Source: Kitagawia praeruptora (Eukaryota; Streptophyta; Magnoliopsida; Apiales; Apiaceae). Taken from it: a stretch of DNA of 64,000 nucleotides. The stretch covers positions 66,381,001 through 66,445,000 of the forward strand of contig CM075349.1 of the NCBI GenBank assembly GCA_037693485.1, read 5' to 3'. A program made the translations under genes and the position numbers. Of the stretch, positions 34,795 through 45,395 are shown piece by piece (position 1 is the stretch's first letter; each line of letters begins with the position of its first letter). The notes beneath the pieces were generated by a model. The model was not told where the DNA came from and ran no database searches. It saw nothing but the letters and a program-made list of their open reading frames with translations.

Positions 34795-35099
34795 CAAGAA
34801 ATGATAAATCATGCTGCTCCTGAAGAAATCTTGTTGGAGACTTGCCATCTAGAAATAGACCATGCAATTTCTGGAGATGTACCTGTGAAAAATGTATGAC
34901 ATATATTGTATATTGTGAGGAATGAACTATTGGATAAAGTATAAAAACAGCTCTCACCAAAAATAACCACCGCTATGAAATGCAATGTACCTTGCAAATA
35001 ACATATCACCTGGATCATATGTTTCCGTCTTTATAATTTACTAGCTGGTTTAACAAATCAATGGGTATGCCGTGAAGGCTATTGAGATCAGTCCTCCCA
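34795..35099 (-). pseudogene. RuvB-like 1 pseudogene fragment, copy 2 (inverted relative to copy 1)
   Basis: On the minus strand, exon 9-like sequence (about 35099-35010, including GGCATACCCATTG) is followed directly by the end of exon 11, intron 11 and degraded exon 12 ending near 34797. This is the same internal deletion as the copy at 16.4 kb. Similarity between the two continues into both flanks (about 34615-35150 against 16410-16930), so they are copies of one another rather than independent events. Confidence 0.88.
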
Positions 35100-35299
35100 A
35101 AAAAAATAGTTCAGAAGCCATATGAAATTGTATAATAGAAAGTAACAGTATGAAATTGAATACAGTAAATCCTTGCGTACATAGAAAAATACTACAAACA
35201 CACCACGGTGGTCTTATTGGGGACAGTTGGTACTGATATTCATTTTTAAGTTTAGTCTACATTTTTATTGCTCTTTTATAAATATCTATCCTTTACTAA

Positions 35300-37048
35300 T
35301 ACTAGTTTAAAACCCGTGCGATGCACGGATTTTTTTAATATTATATGAATTTTTTTCATTAATTTAAAATAATTATTTTAAAACATGAATTTTTGAGACT
35401 TAAATTTTTATATGAGATGATTTGATAATATTTATATAAATGTTATTCTTGATATTTCTAGAAAAGGAGTGATTTTAGTTAGAAAATATAGAAAAGAAGT
35501 TAGGTTTTAGTTGAAAAAGGTAACCGGTTATTTGTTAGTAATTATAAAATTATTATTTTATTTTATTAAATAAAATGCTCGTGATATGATTGGAAAAAGA
35601 GAGAATTTAGTTAGAGAAAATTAAAAAGGTAACATGTTCTAGGTGAAAAAGGTAATTGATTAGTTAATAGTAATTATAATTTAATTACGTTATTTTACTA
35701 AATACAATTGCTCGTAATGTTTTTAGAAAAGGAGAAATTAATATTGTCCGTGATATTTCTATTAAAAGAGGGATTTTAGTTAGAAAATATAGAAAAGATG
35801 ATACTTTTAGCTAAAAAAGGTACTCGGTTAATTGTTAATAGTATAATATTTTCAGTTTATTTTATTAAATAGAACCGCCTGTGATATATTTAGAAAACGA
35901 TAGATTTTAGTTAGAGAGAATGGAAAGTTAACGTGAAAATTAAAAAGATGACATGATTCATGTAAAAAAGATAATTGATTAGTTTATAGTAATTATAATT
36001 TAATTATGTTATTTTACTAAATAAAATTGCTCATAGTATTTTTAGAAAATGAGAAATTAATGTTGCCCGTGATATTTCTAGAAAAAATGGAATTTAATTA
36101 AAAAAAATAGGAAAGACGATACGTTTTAACTGAAAAGTTAATCGGTTAATTATTAGTTTCATAATATTATTATTTTATTTTTATTAAATAGAAACGCCTT
36201 TATATAATTGGAAAAAGAGAGATTTTAGTAAGAGAAAAGAAAAAAGGCAACGTGTTTTGGCAGAAAAAGGTAACCGTTTATGATATAATTGAAAAAAGAG
36301 AGATTTTAGTTAGAGAAAATAGAAATGGTAACATGTTTTTCGCTAAAAAAGGTAATTGATTAGTCAATAACTATTATAATATAATTATGTTATTTTATTA
36401 AACAAAATTGTTTGTAGTGTTTTTAAAAAAGTACAAATTTAATTAGATAAAATGTACCAAAAAGAATGAACCTACTATACTTACTATTTTTTAACACTAC
36501 TTTTTACTATTACACCCACTACTTCTCTATTTTATACTCTTTTTTATTCAATAAACACTATTACATTTACACCCACTACTTTCTCACCTAACCCATTTTT
36601 TATACACCCATTTTCACAACTAACCAATCAAATATTGTCATCTAGCAAGTCAAACTCATTTTTCTTAATCTTTGTGCAAAGTTGACAATGTCATTGTTTA
36701 TGGGATGGAGGGAGTAAAAGATATTGTATTTTACCTGAAAAAAGAAATTATTTAGTTATTGAAAAATAGGAAAGATAATATGTTTAACCTGAAAAAGGAA
36801 ATTAATTAATAAAGGAGAAATTTTAGTTAGATAAAATATAAAAGATATTGTATTTTACCTGGAAAAAAATTATTTAGTTATTAAAAAATAGAAAAGATAA
36901 TATATTTAACTTGAATACGGAAATTGATTAGTTAGTAGGATGGATTTTATCTGTATTTGATTAAGGGTAAATAAGTAAAATCAATAGGTACCATAGATAC
37001 CATACCGATCAACCGAACAAATTTAAACTTTTATATAATAGTATAGAT
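35300..37048. repeat. AT-rich element made of degenerate subrepeats
   Basis: It starts near a palindromic phrase ACCCGTGCGATGCACGG (about 35312) and ends near ATAATAGTATAGATTATG. Inside, units with TGATATTTCTAGAAAAG, GATTTTAGTTAGAAAATA and AAAAAGGTAACCGGTTA recur at roughly 130-170 bp intervals (35450, 35590, 35740, 35890, 36060, 36190, 36290). No ORF. The phrase is common at ends of plant nonautonomous elements, possibly Helitrons, but the class is not proven. A MITE interrupts it at 36457-36714. Confidence 0.6.
36457..36714. mobile_element. MITE inserted in the subrepeat element
   Basis: The right end GGGATGGAGGGAG-TA is Stowaway-like, but the left end (CCAAAAAGAATG) is not its inverse. 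The insertion is clear because the flanks TTAGATAAAATG-TA and TA-AAAGATATTG join into TTAGATAAAATATAAAAG, a phrase present uninterrupted in the next subrepeat (about 36826). TA duplications lie at 36455-36456 and 36715-36716. Confidence 0.65.
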
Positions 37049-37204
37049 TATGCAGGAATCACATGATTACAAATTCAATTATCCTCAATAAATACTCCTA
37101 CTTGTATCTGCTATGAAACAAAGTAACAAACATAACTTCAATATATATAAGATTTACTAACGAAGGAAAGACATTGCAGAATCTAAAATATATCTAAACA
37201 TTAT

Positions 37205-38757
37205 GGGGTGTTTGGAAGTTAGAGGTTTGGGATGAAATTAGAGGTTTGGGATAGATTAGAGTTTTGATCAAATGAAACATTATGGGTGTAAAATCCCGTT
37301 AATTTTTCTTTTGTTAAATTATCAGATATTAGATTTTAAGTCACTTTTATTTAGATAATTATGTTAATTAGTAATTTTCAGAATTCTTTTTGTGCAAGAT
37401 ATTTTGAATAAGGATTTTATTTTTGAAAAGATATTAGAAAATAAGAATCATTTAATTTAAGATATTTGTGTAATAATTGTAATATTTAATCTACTAATTA
37501 GAAAAGATTTAGAAAAACATAAATATGTCATAGCCCACCATAGTAGCTCACCATAGGTCATAGCTCTTAGCCCACCATTAGTGAATAATTGGATAATTTT
37601 ACAATTTCCAAATTTAGTTTTAGGTTTTGAATACGATCTATATAAGAAACCCTTTAGAAAATTGAAGACTTGTACAACTCTTGCTCTCTCGTCTTTCGTT
37701 TTGTGTCAACAGGTATGTTTTCTTTTCCTCCGGTTTTCAAAATTTGTTTCATTTTTTTACTACATATATGCATCATGCTTTTTATTTAATATCTTATTTA
37801 TATCCATGATAGTTTGTGCAAGTGTGTGATATCATGTGTTGATAACTATATTCATCTCTTTGAAACATGATAAATGATAATTTGTTTAATTTGTTTATTT
37901 TAAACTTGATAATTACTTGTTTTGTTAAATTTGACATTTGATGTTTTAGTTAATTTTCAAATGTGATTTAATTAAGTGTTAATTATATGATTATGTGAAT
38001 TATAAGTTAACTTTTTATAGGTGAATTGTCATTATTTTAATAGAATTTATGAACTAGCATTACAATCGTAATAAGTAATTTGATTTTGTTGTGCGTCGGT
38101 AGTCTCCCTGCATGTTTGTATGTGAAGTACATAAACATATAGATCAGGACATGTTTGGATAAAAGTGTTCAAGTCATATGATGTTTAATTAATTAAAAAT
38201 GTCATGTGAAAATTTGAAAGAATGATGACCTTTTGTAATTATCCTGGACTAGTTGCCGTGTTTAAGTAATTTGATTTTGTTGTGCGTCAGTAGTCTCCCT
38301 GCATGTCATGTGTGGATTACGTGCTACTTGATTTAAATGATATTATTTAAAAAGACTTATCGGATTATTGAATATATTTTCAGTACTTTATTAGATATTG
38401 AATATTGGATTTGTGGAGCTGCGTCTCCGATTTGATGCTTTTAGAATATTGAATTTGACCGCTGCATTTGACTTATGGAATATTTTCTTTATTTTAATAA
38501 AGAATCCGTTTTGTTTAAAGAATTAATAGTCCGAAAAGTCGGGTTGTTACAATGGGGGTGTGAGTGTTTGGTTGTTACAGGTTTGAGTTAGAGGTTTGGG
38601 ATCAAAAAACCAATTTTGAAAAAACTCATTTTAGGAACTTTTTCAATTAGACTCAAAAAACTATTTACCAAACATTTTTATTCAAAACAGCTAATTTAAA
38701 TCAGCTGGTCAAAACAGTTCATTCAATTCGCTAATCAGCTAATTACCAAACAGGACC
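37205..38757. mobile_element. Tourist-like MITE (PIF/Harbinger type), split by a solo LTR
   Basis: It starts GGGGTGTTTGG and ends CCAAACAGGACC with TAT on both sides (37202-37204 and 38758-38760). Without the inserted LTR and its extra target copy it is about 283 bp. The GTTTGG-type ends are characteristic of Tourist MITEs. Confidence 0.7.
37287..38551 (+). mobile_element. Solo LTR, 1265 bp
   Basis: It starts TGTAAAATCCCG and ends CGGGTTGTTACA, with the 5-bp duplication ATGGG at 37282-37286 and 38552-38556. No internal domain or second LTR is present, so it is a solo LTR left by recombination. A TATA-like TATATAAG lies near 37640. TGTAA.../...TTACA ends with CCCG nearby resemble plant Ty3/gypsy LTRs; the clade is inferred only. 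Confidence 0.85.
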
Positions 38758-38834
38758 TATACCTCATAAGAATTTATGAGTTTAACTTGTTTGCCGCAGG
38801 CAATGGAAATTAAATTTTAAACTTACAATGATCA

Positions 38835-38926
38835 AACAAGAACATTGGTGTTAACTTTGGTAAATTGAACACACCAACAGCAAAGAACATTGGTGTTAAC
38901 TTTGGCAAATTTAACACACCAACAGC
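38835..38926. repeat. Tandem duplication of about 45 bp
   Basis: AAGAACATTGGTGTTAACTT and the following AACACACCAACAG occur twice in tandem. Noncoding. Confidence 0.8.
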
Positions 38927-39111
38927 TTTGAACTCAGCTCTTATAGAGATATTGCAAAAAACAGTCACACTCACAAGCTGTTGTGGAACCGGAATATTAT
39001 GTTCGGGGAGGGGCGCATAATATGAAATGATCTAGATACACGGGTTCAAAAATCTTGAATAAACAGTAAAAGAAAATTACAGATATGAAATTCTCGAAAC
39101 GTATTAGTATT

Positions 39112-39304
39112 GGGTCCGGATCCTCTGTCCCCTTCCTCCGTGTCCCCCTCGTGTCCCCTGCTTTTTTTAGTACAAAAAGAGTGCCCCTGCGGGGCCCATT
39201 TTAATAAATAATAAAAATGGGCTCCACAAAAGCATTTTTTTTGTATTAAAAATAACAGGGGACACAAAGGAGACACGGAGGAAGGGGACAGAGGATCCCA
39301 GCTC
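39112..39304. mobile_element. Mutator-type MITE, nearly palindromic
   Basis: Inverted arms GGATCCTCTGTCCCC... and its inverse are flanked by the 9-bp duplication ATTAGTATT (39103-39111 and 39305-39313). A 9-bp target duplication is the hallmark of Mutator-like elements. Noncoding, 193 bp. Confidence 0.85.
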
Positions 39305-39317
39305 ATTAGTATTATGG

Positions 39318-39550
39318 TTTTAAAAATCCTCGATTTAGTCGAATATTACTCTGTAAGGTAACCAACTGATTCATTTTTGAAATCCGATTAATCCTATGAA
39401 TTTATTTAAAATGAAATGTTTAATTGTAAATTAGACTAATATATTAAATATTATTATAATATCCAATTAATCTTTTCAATTAATCCCCGATTACCCGATT
39501 AATCTTAAATCGGTACTTAATCGATTTATACCGATTACCAATTTTTACAA
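39318..39550 (+). mobile_element. AT-rich MITE, copy 1
   Basis: Shares long stretches with 45716-45990 in the same orientation: AAATCCGATTAATCCT, TTTAATTGTAAATTA and AATCCCCGATTACCCG. Ends resemble GGTTNTAAAAATC inverted repeats. Noncoding; superfamily unknown. Confidence 0.65.
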
Positions 39551-39718
39551 TTATGATTAGTATTATGCCACAAAGAGAACATCTTTTACCATCAACACAA
39601 AAGAAGAAGATTATAGCATAAAAAATCAGGCCACATTAACTCAGATAACCAAAAAGATTCAATCTTTAATAAAAACAAGAACCATAAATGAAGAGATTCA
39701 ATTCAAAATTAAGTAGCT

Positions 39719-39905
39719 TGAAGAGAATTCGAATTTCTCTGTTGTTTATGTTCAAAGGCAAGCTAATAAGGTTGCACATGAGTTTGCAAAAATTCCTTGT
39801 TTAGCAAATTGCTTTAAGTTATTTACGTCTCCTCCAGATGTGTTGTTGGAGACTATTTTGTACGATGTTTTGGGTTAAATAAAATAACTTTCTTTCAAAA
39901 AAAAA
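39719..39905 (+). mobile_element. Severely 5'-truncated LINE (L1 type), 187 bp
   Basis: The frame reads VVYVQRQANKVAHEFAKIPC and ends ETILYDVLG with TAA at 39876-39878, like the RNase H tail of plant L1 LINEs. A short 3' UTR and a poly(A) run follow. The direct repeat AAGTAGCT lies on both sides (39711-39718 and 39906-39913), as expected for target-primed insertion. Confidence 0.82.
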
Positions 39906-40492
39906 AAGTAGCTAGCAGAATCATCTGTTTATATCAAGCGTGCTATGGAGATATTTGAGAATAGTACCTTTTGGAATTGCTGAAAATCCCAAGGAGCTTC
40001 TTTAATAGGAGAGTTCTTTAACAAAAAAATTTTACGTAACAAACATTTTTGATAATTTGCATAAATTTTAAATTTCCAACTATGCAAAATCCTTGTTTAT
40101 AATTATAACTAACCTTTTCCATCTTGACCAAATCTGAATTTATGTCACAAAATTATACATATAATTTTATTAATATAGTTAATCACGTTGGAGCACCTCT
40201 TACAGATTTAATAAAATTTAGTCAATGATTTTTTTGTATCATTTTAGGCAATAATTTTAACCAATCCCATTAGAGGTGCTCTAACCTGGAGGAGGATTCA
40301 AATTACAAATTAAGTAGTTTTTGAATGTTCGATTTTCGCTCATACCAAGATTCATTAAAAAAAAGTCTCTTTTCTTTTTAGGGTCCTGGTCCCTGACAAT
40401 TGATTGTCAGGGGACCGTTTATCCAACAATCTGCTTCCTGGCCGTTGGATCATTGATCCAACGGCCAGGATTTAAAAAAAAAATTCGACCTG

Positions 40493-40580
40493 TCCGCGCT
40501 TAATTTCCGCGGAACGCTATCTATCCGCGCTTATTTTCCGCGGAACAGTCTAATCATTCCGCGTTAAAAAACCGCGGAAT
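40493..40580. repeat. Left subterminal CCGCGGAA motifs of the MULE
   Basis: Three sites of about 22 bp, each pairing CCGCG with CGCGGAA across an AT-rich middle: 40493-40514, 40524-40545 and 40557-40580. Matching sites lie at the other end. Possible transposase binding sites, by inference. Confidence 0.7.
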
Positions 40581-40725
40581 GCCTGGAAAAACTGATATAC
40601 ACGATTTAGCCCATTTTAACCCGTATAACCCGTAAAATCTGAAAATCCCTAACTGTGTGCGATTGAAGGCGATTGAAGGTGCGATTGAAGGTGCGATTGA
40701 CGGTGGTTTTGCTGCGATTCGAAGA

Positions 40726-43276
40726 ATGGAGGGTGGAAGGAAGGATTATGAAGAAAGGTATTTCTAATTTACTGTTTGAATTGGGGTTTAGGGTTAGGGT
40801 TCTCAGTTGGGAAGAAATTGGGGGTTTAGGGTTAGGGTTCTTAGCACATTCGATTGCATTCATTTCGTAGTGCGAATGTATGTTAATTCCATTGCATTGG
40901 TATGAAATGTGGGTTTGTGTATGTATGAATTCGAATTAATTGTTCTAAAATTAAATGGAACGAATTTAGTAAATAATTATTGGAACGAATTTGTGTATGT
41001 ATGAATTCGAATATATGTTCATATACTGTGATTTTATATGCTTGTGACCTAATAATAATAAAAGAGTTTCTCTTGAATGCTTAAATCTTAAATCTTAGTA
41101 AGTTGTGGCTGCATCTTTTGCCTTTTAATTTTGATGTCACAGATAGGTTTTGCTGCAGCATTTTTCCTCGAAAGAGGAAACTTTGCTGTTTAAAAATTTG
41201 AGCAATCTTTAGGTTATTATTAATGAAGGCTATTCCCTCTGTTGTGTTTCTCAAGTGTGTGTCATCTATAGAAATTCTTGGCATTTAGAAGAGGAAGAAA
41301 TACTACTATTTTCCCTTAATAGGCACAAAATCTGAAGAAATAGGGAATTTAGTAGCAAACACATCGTTCAGTATCAGGCTTATCAGGCTTCACTGCTGAA
41401 TATTATAAGAGATCGCCATTGTCAGATTGCACTCTGCATTGTCGCATGTCAGATTACTCCCATGTCAAATAACATTTCTTAGAATTATCATAAAATATGC
41501 ATTATTATCGCACTTCTTAGGCTCTCGATTTATAAATATTACTTTCTATAGGACTTGGACACATAAAAAGATACATAACACATTTATATAATCTCAATTT
41601 TGCATCCACAAAAACAAAGGTGGAATAATGACCGCTCTAAATTCCACTAACTTAATACTGTACTACCATTTACGAAGCCAACAGCTTCACCTTCACATAG
41701 ATGCCCAGATTGTTCCAAGTTCTGATATTAAATTATTGAGGCAAATACTACTTTGTGAATATTGAGGCAACAATTAGGATTAGAAATAGATAGAATATTG
41801 AGGCAAATACTACTTTATGTGGATAGAAACCTACATAAATTTGTATATTAAGTTCTAATCTTATGAATCTGTGTAGCTGCCACAACTTCAAATGTCAAGC
41901 TTTCTTGTCCTCTGTTCTCTCTTGTGAATTTTTCTTTTCCTCTGTTCTCTCGTGTGAATCTGTGTAGCTGCCACTATTTAAACTGTCAATTCTTCTCGTC
42001 GTCCACTTATCGATGCTATCGTTTTTATTGTTATCTCCGTCGTAATCCTTATGCATCTCCTTCTTCCAAGCTTGAAAATTAAACCCGGGGCAACCCAGGT
42101 TTTAATTGTATCTATTTGGAAGTTGAACAACTGATCACCATGGCCCTGCTATCTTGTTTCCTTGTCCATGAAATAAAAATGTATTCAGCTAAAGGGAAGT
42201 GAAACAGGTGTATGGTGGTAAAAATAAATTGTCAAAATTACAGTTTGAAGACAAACACTAAATATTGCTAGGAATAAATACTCCTTGACAAATTTGAACA
42301 CCACCTCAACCATTTACATTATATACAAAAAAATATTCTCTTAATTTAACAAGTCCAATTCATATAACCATTTCTCTGTAACGCAATAAGTCCAAAATTA
42401 GGAAATTTTAATTTTAAGGGACCCTGAATCCCTTAATCTTAGTGAGGATTTGAAAACTTGTTGCTTACTTTAACTTGTTACTTTACTATCATAAGTCATG
42501 ACAATTTGTTTCTATTATTTCATCTCAAGCTCCGTATGTATGGACATATGCCTGTCCTTGTCATACATATTTTAGTGCATTCTTTGTTAGTAATAATCTG
42601 CACATTGGGATTAGATGGCAAATTACTAATCTGATTTTGTTTAAATTGTGGATGTTTCAGGTTGGAGGACGTATTGCCGGGCCCTATTAGTCATACGGTT
42701 ATATTCAACAATGACTATCATGTGAGTCAGGATGTGTGGAGGGGTGTTGACAGGGGCACCTTACAGTGTTTTTGTGGTAATAGATTGATGCGCAGTTGGG
42801 TTTTGAATGATGCGCAGAAGCAACTATTGGTGATGACTGGATTTGGGTTGTTTGTTAATAATGGAGTGGTGCTTCAGAACGATACTGCACTCATCACAGC
42901 CCTTGTGGAGCGGTGGCGGCCCGAGACTAATACTTTCTTCATGAGGCAGGGTGAGATGACAGTGACATTGCAGGATGTCCATTACATTTTGGGATTGCCT
43001 ACTATTGGTCAGCCGTTGGTTGGGCGTGCAATCAATAATCCTCAATCATATTTTGGTAGAAATTGGTTTGAGGAGCTTTCTGAGGCGGAGATCGAGAAGG
43101 CTTATGGTAGAGGAGGCATAAAATATACTTGGTTGCATTCTATGTATGGGGGGGATCCTGGTGATGACCCGGACAGGATTGTTCTACACACACAGGCGTA
43201 CTTGATGATGGTTGTGGGGTCAGCCATCAATTGTCCAATGAACGATCTCTATCTTTGTCCACGAAGTATGTTGTAG
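40726..43276 (+). CDS. Plant mobile domain (PMD, MAIN-like) protein, 3'-truncated, within the MULE
   Basis: PMD proteins are found as host genes (MAIN, MAIL1) and inside plant transposons; their element-borne role is unclear. Exon 2 (42661-43276) follows a TTTCAG acceptor and encodes WRGVDRGTLQCFCGNRLMRS, ETNTFFMRQGEMTVTLQDVH, YILGLPTIGQPLVG and QAYLMMVVGSAI, typical of the first half of the domain. A suitable first exon is 40726-40757 (MEGGRKDYEE), whose phase joins correctly (AG|G). That gives about 215 residues against the usual 400 or more. After GSAI the frame reads antisense transposase DNA (NCPMNDLYLCPRSML) and stops, so the domain is cut. The 1.9-kb intron is AT-rich with no ORF. Exon 1 is a prediction. 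Confidence 0.72.
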
Positions 43277-44993
43277 CTTCCATCAATTGCTCTTGAAATT
43301 TTCTGAACATGGTTTTGGTGTATATGGAAGCACCATGTTGCTCTAAAGCGGTCTTCATTTTTATCCCACGACAAGTTTGACGAGTCTTGTAATCCTCTTC
43401 TTTCTCCCGCATAAATTGTCTCTCCAAAGCTTTTTGAGCATTTTCAACAAATTCCTTCAAACCCGTGCACGAACTAACATAGCTATCAAAAAATGCATTC
43501 ATTCCCTCGCTCCTTGAAGTTGTGGTTTGACCCGCAGAGAAAGTGTTTCGAGTGAAGGCCTTGATCCATTTATGCTTCAAATTGTACAATCCTTGTAGCC
43601 ATGTATTATCTTCCAATTTGTACTTCAAAACCAATGCTTTCCATCTATCCTCAAACACATCTTCGGTCAATGAGTTGTATATGCAATTGTTGAAATCAAC
43701 TTTGAAACTTTCCGGGTACTTGGAGTAGTAACTTGCAAGTTTTTCGGGGAATTTGTTACTAATGTGCCAAGTACACAACAAATGGGTGGTCTTAGGTAGT
43801 TGTGAAGCAATAGCCCCGGCCATGGCTTGATCTTGATCGGTAATGATGGTCAAGGGATGTTTGTTTCCGACCGCCTCGAGCCAACTACCTAATACCCATT
43901 CAAAACTTGTTTTGATTTCATCCCTCATTAGTGCAAATCCAAAAACAACCGATTGATAGTGATGATTTACCCCGGTGAAAGGAACAAATGGCATGGCATA
44001 CCGATTGGTTCGGTAAGTGGTATCAAATGCAACCACATCCCCAAAATTTTTGTATGCCATCAAAGAACGGTGATCAACCCATACTAGACATTTCAACCTT
44101 TGCTCTTCATCAAGTAATGTCCTAATGTAAAATTTGCCACCACTTTCTTCTTTCAACCGATTCAACAAGTCTAACCCCGCTTGAGCATCATTAACATCTA
44201 AATTATTTTTCCTAAACTCACGTACCACATTCCTTACATGTTGTCCATCAAAACCTACATGTTGTTGTCCACCTTTCAAATTGCCAAAAATGGACATTTG
44301 TTGCCTAGGAGGAACACCCGACATATATAATGTTTTCATTAGATTTCTTTGTGCCACGGTTACATGTCTCTCCCTTCGAATCAAATTCATTTTAGAAGGT
44401 GTCACAACCTCGTGATTGTGCTCTAACTCTAGTGCGGTTATCTCCCAATGAGTTGTTTTTTTTTTATTCACGACATACATTCTAACCTTACAACCACATC
44501 TAGGAAGAACATCTCGACGCCGTTTACCTTTAGTACTACTACCCATAAAAATTTCATCGTCATTAACACCTCCTTTATCCTTATTTTCCCCCGATAAATT
44601 ACAAACAAATAATCGAGCATAAATCTCTTTATTTTTAACACGATTTTGTGTTTCTTGAATTTTAATTGCAAATCCATTTTTCAAGGCATACGCTCTAAAC
44701 AAATTCTCCGCGGCTTCTAAATTATCAAACCTTTGGTGCAAATAAGGAATATTAACTTCTTCATCAACATTTTCATGCAATTTTTCATCTTTACCATGAT
44801 CATCATCAACAAAATCATCATCATCAACAATATTAACATACTCTACATCATCACTAACATTAACATCAACATCAACATCATCACTAACATTAACATCAAC
44901 ATCAACATCATCTAAACCCTTAAACACATCAACATCATCAATTTTTTTTGATTTTTTCCTAGGTTTAAACTTAGCAAACATCTTATCCGCCAT
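43227..44993 (-). CDS. FAR1-type MULE transposase, 588 aa, C-terminus truncated
   Basis: Intronless frame from the ATG at 44991-44993. Residues about 15-75 are acidic Asp/Val repeats (DVDVDVNVSDDV). A FAR1 DNA-binding domain follows (about 80-205: NLFRAYALKNGFAIKI, RCGCKVRM, ELEHNHEV with the WRKY/GCM1-like C-C-H-H zinc residues). The MULE transposase core lies around residues 310-400 (AFDTTYRTNRYAMPFVPFTG, IITDQDQAMAGAI, LLCTWHISNKF), and a later TTSRSEGMNAFFD holds the probable catalytic Glu. It stops at DKDRDRSLDN, where relatives continue into a SWIM zinc finger, so the C-terminus is missing. It is convergent with, and overlaps by 50 bp, the PMD gene. Probably catalytically compromised, but not interrupted. 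Confidence 0.93.
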   Translation of the reverse strand: MADKMFAKFKPRKKSKKIDDVDVFKGLDDVDVDVNVSDDVDVDVNVSDDVEYVNIVDDDDFVDDDHGKDEKLHENVDEEVNIPYLHQRFDNLEAAENLFRAYALKNGFAIKIQETQNRVKNKEIYARLFVCNLSGENKDKGGVNDDEIFMGSSTKGKRRRDVLPRCGCKVRMYVVNKKKTTHWEITALELEHNHEVVTPSKMNLIRRERHVTVAQRNLMKTLYMSGVPPRQQMSIFGNLKGGQQHVGFDGQHVRNVVREFRKNNLDVNDAQAGLDLLNRLKEESGGKFYIRTLLDEEQRLKCLVWVDHRSLMAYKNFGDVVAFDTTYRTNRYAMPFVPFTGVNHHYQSVVFGFALMRDEIKTSFEWVLGSWLEAVGNKHPLTIITDQDQAMAGAIASQLPKTTHLLCTWHISNKFPEKLASYYSKYPESFKVDFNNCIYNSLTEDVFEDRWKALVLKYKLEDNTWLQGLYNLKHKWIKAFTRNTFSAGQTTTSRSEGMNAFFDSYVSSCTGLKEFVENAQKALERQFMREKEEDYKTRQTCRGIKMKTALEQHGASIYTKTMFRKFQEQLMEATTYFVDKDRDRSLDN

Positions 44994-45179
44994 AATAATA
45001 ACAAAAAAAGAATTGCAAGAAATTACCCAATAAAATGAATGACCTCAATCTCTCTAACTCTTCAATCTTCTCTTCTTTTCCCCCTTTTCAATGCCAAACA
45101 GATTTTTTTCAAGCAAAAATGATCATAAATTGGTCTATTAGGTTACATATGGCGGGAGGGGTATTTTGGTCTTCTGCCA

Positions 45180-45275
45180 TTCCGCGGAAAATATGCGCGG
45201 AATGAATTTTAAAATTTCCAGGTTCCGCGGAAAAGAAGCGCGGAAGGGTAGTGCTCCGCGGAAAATATGCGCGGA
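45180..45275. repeat. Right subterminal CCGCGGAA motifs of the MULE
   Basis: Three sites (45180-45202, 45223-45244 and 45255-45275) of the form TTCCGCGGAAAATATGCGCGG, inverted relative to those at the left end. Confidence 0.75.
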
Positions 45276-45395
45276 AGGGCTAATTTTTTTTTTTAAATCC
45301 TGGCCGTTGGATCAACGATCCAACGGCCAGGAAGCAGATTGTTGGATAAACGGTCCCTAACAATCAATTGTCAGGGACCAGGACCCTTCTTTTTA

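Larger units (their letters stand above)
40381..45386. mobile_element. Mutator-like transposon (MULE), complete, 5.0 kb
   Basis: About 95-bp terminal inverted repeats (40381-40475 and 45291-45386) start GGGTCCTGGTCCCTGACAAT. They are flanked by a perfect 9-bp duplication TTCTTTTTA (40372-40380 and 45387-45395). It contains two convergent genes: a plant mobile domain gene on plus and a FAR1/MULE transposase on minus. Their 3' ends meet at 43227-43276, and both appear truncated there. Subterminal CCGCGGAA-type motifs lie just inside each repeat. The intact target duplication and well-matched ends suggest fairly recent movement. Confidence 0.95.

Noticed and set aside
40793..40850. TTTAGGGTTAGGG phrases like telomere repeats
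   Set aside because: Only one or two units at each place, with no tandem array; chance or telo-box-like sequence within the MULE intron.
44733..44915. Plus-strand frame of Ile/Asn repeats
   Set aside because: Antisense shadow of the acidic Asp/Val repeats at the transposase N-terminus.
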